Assembly (NCBI GenBank): GCA_030407315.1
Contig: JALQPE010001881.1
Span: forward strand, 1-28,093
Source of the DNA: Asparagopsis taxiformis
Lineage: Eukaryota > Rhodophyta > Florideophyceae > Bonnemaisoniales > Bonnemaisoniaceae
DNA: 28,093 nucleotides
Direction of reading: 5' to 3'
Shown here: in pieces, positions 9,801-17,640 of the stretch
Layout: each line of letters begins with the position of its first letter
Numbering within the stretch: the stretch's first letter is position 1
The notes under the pieces: generated by a model
What the model was told of the DNA's origin: nothing
The model's input: the letters and a program-made list of their open reading frames with translations, nothing else
Database searches by the model: none
Made by a program: the position numbers and the translations under genes

Positions 9801-10325
9801 TACTGTCTCCAGGTGCTGCCCAGGGCAGCACGAAATACTGTCTCCAGGTGCTGCCCAGGGCAGCACGAAATACTGTCTCCAGGTGCTGCCCAGGGCAGCA
9901 CGAAATACTGTCTCCAGGTGCTGCCCAGGGCAGCACGAAATACTGTCTACAGGTGCTGCCCAGGGCAGCACAAAGTACTGTCTACAGGTGCTGCCCAGGG
10001 CAGCACGAAATACTGTCTACAGGTGCTGCCCAGGGCAGCACAAAGTACTGTCTACAGGTGCTGCCCAGGGCAGCACAAAGTACTGTCTACAGGTGCTGCC
10101 CAGGGCAGCACAAAGTACTGTCTACAGGTACTGCCCAGGGCAGCACAAAGTACTGTCTACAGGTACTGCCCAGGACAGTGAAAATCACTGTCTCCAGGTA
10201 CTGCCCAGGACAGTGAAAATCACTGTCTCCAGGTACTGCCCAGGACAGTGAAAATCACTGTCTCCAGGTACTGCCCAGGACAGTGAAAATCACTGTCTCC
10301 AGGTACTGCCCAGGACAGTGCACCG
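9801..10325. repeat. 35-bp tandem array, about 15 units, each with an internal palindrome
   Basis: Period 35 bp starting at 9801, 9836, 9871 and so on. The first ~10 units carry the 19-bp palindrome GTGCTGCCCAGGGCAGCAC. The last ~5 carry a TACTGCCCAGGACAGTG variant. Variants are graded along the array (CTCC to CTAC spacer, CGAAA to CAAAG to GAAAATC). It is part of the subterminal region of E1. There are no unique spacers, so it is not a CRISPR array. Confidence 0.95.
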
Positions 10326-10676
10326 TGTTGGTTCCATCTATTGTCCCAGGCAGCGTATTTCACTATCCGGCCATGTTGCCTTGGCCAATACAAAACACTA
10401 TCCGCCAACACTGCCCAGTACAGTAAATTACATCATATCCAACTATTGAATAAATCATTAATTTTTACTGTCTCCATTCACTGCCTCAGACAGTACTGTG
10501 AGACAGTGTTTTTTACTGTCTGCAGACAGTGTTCCGTACTGTCTGCCAGACAGTGCAAATCACTGTCTCCAAGTGTGGCATTAATTTTCATTTGCCGCAT
10601 AGTGATTTTACTGTCTCAGACAGTAAAAATCACTGTCTCGCAGTACTGTCTGAGGCCCCTTTTCAACACCGTAGTG
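10326..10676. mobile_element. E1 right subterminal region and terminus
   Basis: Scattered short palindromes of ACTGTCTCAGACAGT type continue from the array. From about 10580 onward the sequence aligns with 27978-28078: shared GCATTAATTT, a palindromic ACTG..CAGT pair, CAGTACTG, AGGCCC, TTTCA and the final GTAGTG (10671-10676). Similarity ends at GTAGTG in both copies. The inward-reading CACTAC start and repeats near the end are typical of CACTA elements. The first three bases outside are CCC; the matching left flank is not in the window. Confidence 0.8.
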
Positions 10677-11020
10677 CCCTTTTCCAGCATGCTGGTTATT
10701 TCCTTACGGGCAATCTCTCGACGAGCGGGTCCCATCCGGTAGGGTTGTTGCCGTCTAGGCTTGCTCCCTTCGACTATGTCGATTCGGTGTTCCGTAGCGC
10801 GGATGTCCCCTAGGGATCCATCCCACATAGACTCGTGTCGAGATAGCATGCTAAGGATGCGTTCCCTCAACGGGATTTGACCAAGGTGGTCTAGAGAGAC
10901 TTCTTGTTTCCAACTTGATGGTGGAGTGGCCTCGGCCTCTTGCTCCTGATGGAGAGTAGTCACCATAGTGGAGGCCTCTTGGGAGGAAGGGTTAGAGCGG
11001 CTGAGAGCCATGGGGCGCAT
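10677..11020 (-). pseudogene. Reverse transcriptase N-terminus, truncated
   Basis: The frame contains HRIDIVEGSKPRRQQPYRMG followed by ARREIARKEITSMLEKG. This is the characteristic start of Ty3/gypsy RT ('H.I....G..P....PYR.....' then a helix ending in '..G.I..S'). It ends at EKG, exactly at the E1 insertion, so palm and YxDD motifs are absent. The frame differs from that of the upstream protease ORF, with the switch near 11020, so a frameshift lies between them. Confidence 0.8.
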
Positions 11021-11835
11021 TGGCCGTTCGGGTGCCCGAAGGGCATAGCTATAATTGTCCCTTTTGGGAGGTACTTGTCGGATGTACCGAAGTTAGTTAA
11101 TATAGTCAGGAATTCCTGTCGCGGGATGACTTCCGCAACCCCATTCGGGATAGAGACACGATGTCGGTGAAGGATCCGATCTCTCGGTGTGAGTATACTC
11201 AAGCCACCACCGGCACACACAACAGTAGTTGTCACTTGACTCCGCGGAGGAATATTCACACTTTGTGACAATCGAATGCCATGAGGCTGGCAGTCTAAGT
11301 TAATCCCATTAGAGGGTCGTGAGGCATCCACGTAGCACGAAAGGGTGGGGGATGTTTTACGCGTAGGCGACATCACTAGGATAGCTATCGACCCGCCGTC
11401 GTGAATATCAATCCGTTGGGCCCGGCACCTAATTACGTCTACGTGGGTATTCATTGCACCAGTTCCCAAGATGAGGGGTACGGCCAACTTAGGCGCAACG
11501 AAGAATTCTTCCTCAAAGGACTTGTGGCCTAACTGTAATGACAGTATTATCTTGCCTTTTATCCGAAGAGGATTGCCGTTAGCATCGGCCAGTTGTGGAA
11601 CTTTCCCCGTAGGGACTTGGAATTGTTCCCAATTGTGGGGTAAGCTCCTTTCATGGATGACCGATGGTCCGGACCCGGTGTCCATCACCATACGCATGGG
11701 CGTGAGTATTGACGGATCGAGTCCGATGGAACCCATTACTACGTAATGGGCGGCCTTAAGCAGGCATGAGGCTTTCGGCCTAGGTGTTCGAGTCCCTGTC
11801 GGGGAACCCGAGTGCGACACCTCACTCCCCGTCAT
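10960..11835 (-). CDS. Retrotransposon aspartic protease (pol N-terminus)
   Basis: 291 residues from an ATG at 11835 that overlaps the preceding stop codon (TAATG). Residues 49-59 read RMVMDTGSGPS, the retropepsin active-site Asp with its DTGSG loop. PLILGTGAMNTHVDVI further on matches the second conserved 'ILG.....' strand, with Gly where Asp is usual. It would process the Gag-Pol polyprotein. The C-terminal part should run on into RT, but the frame ends near 10960 while RT homology is in another frame. The protease domain itself is uninterrupted. Confidence 0.75.
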   Translation of the reverse strand: MTGSEVSHSGSPTGTRTPRPKASCLLKAAHYVVMGSIGLDPSILTPMRMVMDTGSGPSVIHERSLPHNWEQFQVPTGKVPQLADANGNPLRIKGKIILSLQLGHKSFEEEFFVAPKLAVPLILGTGAMNTHVDVIRCRAQRIDIHDGGSIAILVMSPTRKTSPTLSCYVDASRPSNGINLDCQPHGIRLSQSVNIPPRSQVTTTVVCAGGGLSILTPRDRILHRHRVSIPNGVAEVIPRQEFLTILTNFGTSDKYLPKGTIIAMPFGHPNGQCAPWLSAALTLPPKRPPLW

Positions 11836-12080
11836 TAGTTTTCCGACGACGTGTCGGAGTCGTCGGTAGTGTCTAGGGCGTCGGCAACGTCTTGAGCCGT
11901 TACGGAAGATCCGTTACGTTCTAAAACGTCTCGCCTCAGAGGGCCCAATTTGGGATGATTTTCGTCATCGGCGAACGCAACCATGCGTGTAGAAGGATTT
12001 GGCCGTTGTAGAACGGTTTTAGGGTAATCCCTTTTCGGTTGAACCGATTGGACTGGCGCTGTTGGCGGCGCATAACCTGT
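11835..12080 (-). pseudogene. Probable C-terminal end of Gag in a shifted frame
   Basis: After the zinc knuckle, the main gag frame loses plausible composition. Another frame carries an Asp/Glu/Ser-rich tail (VAFADDENHPKLGPLRRD ... TTDDSDTSSEN) that ends in TAA overlapping the ATG of the protease ORF. A single-base shift near 12050-12080 would join it to gag. The exact switch point is uncertain, and the main frame alternatively ends on its own at 11936. Confidence 0.45.
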
Positions 12081-13759
12081 TCCGGTTCTTGCTGGTAAGC
12101 GTAGTTCGCAAAGGCGAAGTAAGTTCCCACTGAGGGTGGTAGGTAAGGGCAAGTGTATAACACGTGCCCCGGTTGGCGACAGCCAGAGCATCTCCAAGTA
12201 ACAGCCCCTTCGGGGATCATACTCTCAGCGAGTTTAAGATGTTCTCCCGTTAGGGTAGGGGCCTGCATTGGCGCGCCCATTGGGTTCCCGGTAGGGGAAG
12301 GTAAGGTCGGCGGCGGGGTCCGCGGCATCACAGCCGGTTCTCCGGGTACGGTAGCGAGCAACGCTTTGCGTTTACGTTCCGCGATTTCCCGAGTAGGGTA
12401 AGCCTTCGGCTTTGCGGGTAGCGAAGCTCGTAGAGAGTCCCCGAGTCCTTTAGCAAGGTTACGGACAGCAAGGAAATCTTCTCCGCCACTGCGGCCGATT
12501 GTAACCTTGACGGTGTGTTTAACCTCTGGGCGTAGGCCCTTGAGGTAGTAGTTGACCAAGTCTCTTTCCGAGAAGACGTTCGCACACAGGAGTGCAGCGT
12601 CCTGCAGTCTGTCTGCATATGCAGCTTCATCTTCATCCGGCCCTTGCCGTATACGCGTTACTGCGTCATATGCGTCCGCTAGGACATTGTCCGTCGCGTA
12701 GCGAGCCAGAAGGGCGTTAACGGCTTGAGGCCAAGTGATCTGCTGATGCAGGTGGTTGAGAAGCTTGCGCTTTCGCGCCTCAGCGGCGATAAACCGTTGA
12801 GGTTCTCCTTCCAGGAAATACTTGAGTAACTTGGTAGCTTCTCCCTCCGAGACTCCGCATGAATCACATGCATCTTGAAATTCCGCGAGGAACCGGAGGA
12901 TATCGATGGGTTCCGTACCATCGAACGGCGTGAATGACGCGTTGAAATTACGGATCTTCTCCGTTAGCTTATACAAGCTTCTTGATTTACCCGTTGGGGT
13001 ATCAGTCGTTAGGGACTTGTTCTTGAGTCGGTAGTACCGATAGGAGACCACCTGGTCGAACGCGGGTTCGCGGGCCTTCAAAGGCACTAAGCCTTCCTCA
13101 AGAGGTCCTTCTTCATCATCCCACGAGGGATTTTCCGGTGCAGATCCGGTGGCACGAGTGTGCTGTCTCGTGCGAGAGATATTCCCTGTTTGGGATAGTG
13201 ATTCGGCGAGGGCGTCGACACGGTCGGACAGGTGTCGGGTTGCTTCCGCGACTTGATCCAATCGGGGATCTTCTTCTTCCTCCCTACCGGATGTAGGGTC
13301 AGGGAAGTCAGCCGATCGGATGCGGCGAGCAGGAAACTCCTGTTGTCCTAATGGACTGGCACTAAAGCCGTGAATCGAAAGCTCCTCCAGACGAGTTTCC
13401 AAAAGGGACACGCGTTTAGCGAATTCGGCTTTGACCTGATTCCAGGTTTCCGCTAGGAACTCGGCGTCCCGATCTTGGGTGACTTCTCGGCTGGCGGCCA
13501 TCAGCTTTGGCTCGACCAGTTCCATCACGGTTTCGACCGTAGCGTCTACGATTTCCGCCCTGCGGTCTTGAACAGTCTTCTCGACGACGGTGCTGAATTC
13601 AGCCTTGAATTCTTCCAACCGTTCGTTGAAGATTCAGTCGGCTCGGTCTTGCAGGGTGTTAATCACCACGCCTTCTTCGGCGATCAGATCCGAATCGGAT
13701 AAGTCGCTGGCAGGCGCTATGTCCTCACTGGAGGGTCCCGTTGTAGGGTTACGAGGCAT
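11936..13759 (-). pseudogene. Retrotransposon Gag with in-frame stop
   Basis: The likely start is the ATG at 13759. Codon 42 (13636-13634) is TGA; the frame then stays open from there to 11936 (560 residues counted from a TTG at 13618). It has an N-terminal charged coiled-coil-like region, then a retrotransposon gag domain (about residues 225-375, including FNASFTPFDGTEP and the ITWPQAVNALLARY stretch). A CCHC zinc knuckle follows at C477-C480-H485-C490. The product would package the element RNA into particles. A CGA-to-TGA change could explain the stop. The reading of the last ~50 residues is doubtful (see the shifted-frame tail). Confidence 0.85.
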
Positions 13760-13822
13760 CGTGAAGATGATTGTGAAGGAAAATTTCTCTCAAAGAGACT
13801 TACCCGAGGGTACAAGGTTCTA

Positions 13823-13835
13823 GGTCGAGAGACCA
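13823..13835 (-). other. Candidate tRNA primer-binding site
   Basis: TGGTCTCTCGACC on the minus strand, starting one base after the proposed LTR end. A PBS begins with TGG, the complement of the tRNA CCA tail. The primer tRNA is not identified. Confidence 0.5.
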
Positions 13836-13836
13836 A

Positions 13837-14521
13837 TGTAGCAGGTAGAAAATCCGCCAGAGCGGCAAACCACCCGACAGGTGTCCCGAGCCTCGGTAGA
13901 GGAAGTGGTAGAGCAGATGAACCTTATAGGTACCCGGCGGGTAGTCTCGTGAGAGAGAAGGGATCGCTACCCGGAGGGGGTTGTGCGATTATAGCGCTCA
14001 CGCGAGATGCGTATTAATGGAGCAAGATGACGTAATCCGTCGAGCTGTTGGCTAACCCTAAGGTTTTCCCGGAGAGGGGTTGAACAATAGGTATGCGAAC
14101 ACTGTTCCTGTGGGTCGTAATTCCACTTGAGTTTACGTTACTCTAGAAACCGTGCCTACTGGCTATTCCAGTGGCCGTTTTATACTAAGTCTACTGTAAG
14201 CTAGGGTTAGTGGTTAGGAATAAATATCCAGTTAGTGACCAATCAGAACCCAATTACTGGCGCTCGCCTACCCGCGAGGTTATTGCCAGTTAGGCTTACA
14301 TTGTAATGTACAGCTGGTTAGCTTAAGTTAGAAATTTGCCCCTTGTGGGGTCTTGGCCGGGGCCGATGGGCCCGGATAGGGTTATTTGTCAGCCTTAGCT
14401 TGTCCCAAGTATAGGAAACACGCCAGTTGGCTGGTGCCTTCTGATTGGCACATCCCGTAAGTGGGTACCCAATAGGGAAACGACACGGCTCGATCAGCGA
14501 GGACCGCCAGGCGGTACGACA
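13837..14521 (-). repeat. Candidate 5' LTR
   Basis: On the minus strand this 685-bp stretch starts TGT at 14521 and ends ACA at 13837, next to the primer-binding site. A TATA box (GTATAAAACGG, about 14178-14188) would place the transcription start some 340 bp into the LTR. The outer limit is set by where the host 2OG-like homology stops. No second LTR is present, so the boundary cannot be tested by comparison. A shorter LTR starting near 14300 (TGTAAGC) is possible. Confidence 0.55.
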
Positions 14522-15300
14522 GTTTCGTACAGCTTGCTGTCGATATAGTACTTGACCCTAGAGTCTGACGGTATGGTATTCGGGAGAATATCCATAATCC
14601 GTTCATCGACTACCCTGTCGGGGAGGGGATTTTCCTGCTCATCGCTGAACAATGGAATCTCCTCGGTTGAACGTTTAACTGTACGGTTAACTTCCAGTCT
14701 TCTGCGCTTCGGAAGGGGCTCTTCGGACTCTTCTACCTCCGACTCTGCCTGATTGTCTCCAATCCGTGAACTCTCCGTTCTCTGCAGTTTCGACCTGCGA
14801 AGTGTCTCGACTGGCTCATTCACCGCAAGCGGTGGTGCATTGAGAGGGAGACGGAGGAGAACAGATCCCAATTGCTTCTCAGAACCTGCCACAGTGGCAT
14901 CAGGGGTTCCTTGAGCCTGCTCAACTGCAGGAACGGAAGTGGCAGGAGCAGGAGGGGTAGCAGGAGGGGTGGAAGGGGCGGGAACGGAAGCGGCAGGAGG
15001 AGGGTAGCAGGAGGGGTGGAAGGGGCGGGAACGGAAGCGGCAGGAGGAGGGGTAGCAGGAGGGGTGGAAGGGGCGGGAACGGAAGTGGCAGGATGAGGAG
15101 GGGTAGTAGGAGCAGGAGTAGAAGGGGTAGAAGGGGTAGAAGGAGCAGAAGGAGTAGAAGGGGTAGAATGAGCACGAGGAGCAGGAGGGGTAGAAGGAGC
15201 AGGAGAGTAGGACCAGAACGGGTAGAAGGCTCATCTGATTGGGGCGTAGATGGCTTCGGCGCATCTTCAGATGGCTGTTCATTATGAACAATGACCCTTT
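14522..15300 (-). pseudogene. 2OG oxygenase-like N-terminal region, copy B, fused to linker and cut by LTR
   Basis: The frame carries a Pro/Ala/Ser/Thr-rich linker (SVPAPSTPPAT type), an acidic segment, the basic patch LPKRRRLEV, and then SDSRVKYYIDSKLYETV. This matches the other two copies up to the LTR junction at 14521. The whole dioxygenase core is missing because of the retrotransposon insertion. No in-frame Met occurs between the linker and the basic patch, so this part looks like an extension of the ParB-like protein. A repeat unit with GGG at 15002-15004 where its sister unit has GGGG (15049-15052) explains one frame switch. Confidence 0.7.
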
Positions 15301-16617
15301 GGTCTTCTTCCATGTCCACAACGCCCGTGGAAAAGCGAAGCTGCTCATACATTTCGTCGGAGACGAGAGCATGCTTCGTACCGCTGTTGTCGTCAGTATT
15401 GAAGTGCATGAGGGTCTCAGCGATACTGTTCGCAATGACAGTCTCCTTTCCTGACCCATTGTTCTTGAGCTCGGAATAGAAATGTTCGAGCGGAGGCTCC
15501 ATCATTTTGTGAGCAGCAACCGGCTCGGACATCTTGAAAACTTCAATCAAAACACGAACGAAAGGATTACCAAATCCTCTTGTCGTCCTACTCAACTGAC
15601 GCAGATCTCGCATGCGTGTCCAGAGAGCTGTTATGAGCAAGATGAACCTTTGCTGATACTCCGAGCCGCGACGGAAGTCTGCCATGAAAACGAGATCCAT
15701 GTTGCAGCCATACATGTCTACGGACTGCTCGAAGACATCGTCGTTGATGTCACGGCCTTCTTTAACGGCCCTTTCCTGTTCCGCAGCGAGAATGTCCTTG
15801 GTGAACATGCTCGGTACGGAACTCCAGAACTCAAGCGCTTTGTTGTTCACAGTCCGGAAGCCTTTCGCAGCAGTCACGTGCTTGTTGATGGCTTGGTAGC
15901 CCAGTTTCGATATCGACAACTGGCTGTCCATGATGACCTGAATGCACTTCCGATTCGGTTCACCCAGCATGTCCTTGGTCGTGAGCAGTTGGACCACAGA
16001 ACACACTCGGTCTGCCAAAGAAACAAGGGCAACATCATGTGTGAGTGTGTTTGCTTGAATGGACAGCCCGAGTACTTCAAAAGGTGTGAAGTACTCATCG
16101 GAAACTTCTTCTGTCCCTGGGCGCCTGATCAAAGCCACATCGATGTTCCTGAATGAAGCAGCATACGGATGTTGCCCTTCCGGGTCTTCACGAATGCACT
16201 TCTGGAGAGCCTCAACGCGATGGCCACCATCGATGTAAAACGTTTGAAGGGTGGGGGTTGTGCTGCCTTCACTAGGAAGGAGCATTTTGCAGGCAAGGAT
16301 TCGGGAGATTGAGGAGGTGAATCCTTCCCTCAAGAACTTCTCCTTCAGCTCAAGCACTCTCCCTTCCCTAATATGACGAGAGAATAGGGGGGTCTGTGCA
16401 AATCCAAGGGAGACAGCCTGTGGTCAGCTTTGGGACAGTCTGACAACTGAACCTCGGCGGTGACAGAGTTATCGTGACCAGGGCTGCGAGAAGGGGCGCG
16501 AGAGCGAGAAGGGGCGCGAGAGCGAGAAGGGGCGCGAGAGCGAGCGGAGGCCCGACCGCGAGTCGAAGCGCGAGCAGGGGCGGGGGCAGAGGGTTTGGAG
16601 CGAGTGCGAGGAGCCAT
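14921..16617 (-). pseudogene. ParB-like (DGxHR) gene, copy B, one frameshift
   Basis: ATG at 16617 begins a basic, repetitive N-terminus (several RAPSRS units). At a G6 run (16387-16392) the frame shifts; one more base would join it to the frame containing RHIREGRVLEL and then FYIDGGHRVEAL, the ParB-like signature. Next come NTLTHDVALVSLAD, KGFRTVNNKALEFWSSVPS, VDMYGCNMDLVF and LLITALWTRM, all shared with the other copies. The conserved region is uninterrupted to about 15240, where the Pro-rich linker begins. Expected role is DNA binding or cleavage in the ParB/sulfiredoxin fold; no catalytic proof. The poly-Leu tail in this frame is not real protein. Confidence 0.8.
14930..15215. repeat. Purine-rich coding minisatellite (Pro/Ala/Ser/Thr linker)
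   Basis: Imperfect tandem units of about 51-54 bp (GGAGGGGTGGAAGGGGCGGG core) at 14940-15090, then 9- to 12-bp units (AGGGGTAGAAGG type) to 15215. Read on the minus strand in one frame it encodes a flexible PSTP/PAPS linker. In the other frames it reads poly-Leu or Phe/Tyr/Ser/Cys-rich strings, which are artefacts. Strand asymmetry is extreme (G+A on plus). Confidence 0.9.
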
Positions 16618-16959
16618 TGAAGGATGAGGGAAAGCAGGAATGGAGAGAAGCTTGATTGAGTGTACGACCCCGATAACGACGATACAGAGACGATTAAGAT
16701 AGATTTATTTCGCTACTGCAGTCTGATAAAGGATCAAACGTGAACAATCCGTTTCAACTCTGATTTCAATTTTTTGTTTATTTCTAGACCACTTGACTCA
16801 GATCAAGAGTAATACTCGAAATTCAGTTAATTTCTGCGGCCAAATACAATCGCTATACGACGAGTTCATACTCAAAGTGGCTAAACAGGTACGAGTTGGT
16901 CATGGTGATTACCCCAAACCATTCAAGTAATAACTACATAATGCTGAAGTCACATACTT

Positions 16960-17330
16960 CCCAGCATTTTGCACCAACTCATGGAGCTGATGCGTACATA
17001 CCAAATGCATCTGTATTCAACATGAACCACGAATAAGTGGGCTTCAGCCAATGAGTGCACTGCACCTGGCTTGAGAAACTATGAATAATACCCGGTATTA
17101 TTTTGGCCTCCCAAACGCCAGGTGCACCAACGCCATTGGCCGGTGGTAGTTTGGACGACCTCGGCCAATGGGGTTGGTGCACTTGGTCTATACCGACCCA
17201 AAATAATACCGGGTATTATTTTGGCCTCCCAAACGCCAGGTGCACCAACGCCATTGGCTGAGGTTATCCGGGTACCCCAGGCAATGGGGTTGGTGCACTT
17301 GGTCTACACCCACCCAACTTTATACCCGGC
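16960..17330. repeat. Tandem large hairpins with AATAATACCCGGTATTATT palindromes
   Basis: Two hairpins of about 115 bp lie head to tail (about 17095-17210 and 17213-17328). The arms run from GGTATTATTTTGG through GGTGCACCAAC to CCATTGG and its complement. 19-bp palindromes sit at 17084-17102 and 17202-17220. A more degenerate third unit precedes them from 16960. A half-unit of the same family (ATACCGGGTAT, then GCCAGGTGC and CCATTGG) is found at 21459-21515 upstream of ParB-like C. They lie 340-700 bp upstream of the ParB-like B start. Confidence 0.85.
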
Positions 17331-17640
17331 GAGACTCCTGTTCTCAGGAACTGAAAATTTTACCGGGGATAGTGAACGATGTAATATAATACCAGGTTTT
17401 ACTATCTGCTATCGTTTCTTGCATCTACTGAAGAGGTTTAGAATTTGCAGCTCCTGTAGGTAGAGCTTTCTGTGGAGAATAGCTTTCTGCATGTGGTGTT
17501 TGTTACATTTGTGAAATTGATCTGACTATATAAAGAATCCATGCAGTATCTCTTTTATCATGTTCTATTGGAATTGTGTTTATTACTCTACGGATTCATA
17601 CCCAACTAAGGCTTCAACACGGCTGGACAGATGCCCTTCA
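17331..17640. other. Junction region between remnant B and E2
   Basis: No gene seen. The left end of E2 should lie in or near this stretch, but no CACTAC terminus matching the right end is visible. Degenerate TACCGGGG and ATACCAGG motifs near 17355 and 17392 echo the neighbouring hairpin family. A minus-strand AATAAA at 17579-17584 lies about 57 nt beyond the 2OG-like C stop and may be its poly(A) signal. Confidence 0.4.

Larger units (their letters stand above)
1..10676 (-). mobile_element. Element E1: CACTA/Plavaka-like transposon, left end outside window
   Basis: From right to left this holds a subterminal repeat array, a regulatory region, a transposase, a palindrome array, a ParB-like gene and a 2OG oxygenase-like gene, all genes on the minus strand. 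The same order and orientation recur at 17641-28078, which is why they are treated as one unit. The right end is well supported: the last ~95 bp match the right end of E2, and both stop at GTAGTG, i.e. CACTAC read inward. Beyond it the sequence is at once retrotransposon RT. The left end is not seen and should lie left of position 1. E1 is decayed: both accessory genes carry several frameshifts and the transposase has one. The alternative is that ParB/2OG form a separate element sitting beside a shorter transposon. Confidence 0.6.
10677..14521 (-). mobile_element. Ty3/gypsy-like LTR retrotransposon, 5' part only, degenerate
   Basis: In minus-strand order: LTR, primer-binding site, gag with zinc knuckle, aspartic protease, and the start of reverse transcriptase. 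RT stops exactly where the E1 terminus begins. RNase H, integrase and the 3' LTR are missing. Protease before RT fits gypsy and other LTR orders; integrase position cannot be checked. One nonsense codon and at least two frameshifts show an old copy. The 5' boundary at 14521 is where homology of the host gene (2OG copy B) ends, at a TG dinucleotide. Confidence 0.8.

Noticed and set aside
9738..10251. Repetitive protein encoded by the 35-bp array
   Set aside because: Several frames are open only because the unit (35 bp) lacks stops and cycles through all frames; nothing supports translation.
9801..10325. CRISPR array
   Set aside because: A continuous 35-bp tandem repeat with no unique spacers, in a eukaryotic transposon end.
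14921..15230. Poly-leucine membrane protein tail of ParB-like copy B
   Set aside because: It is the wrong frame of a Pro/Ser/Thr/Ala linker repeat; a frame switch near 15210 and one near 15003 explain it.
15482..16156. Plus-strand ORF of 224 codons
   Set aside because: It is the antisense shadow of the conserved ParB-like B domain and shows no recognisable motif.
17122..17463. Plus-strand ORF of 113 codons across the hairpins
   Set aside because: It is built from the inverted repeat itself and has no homologous reading in the other units.
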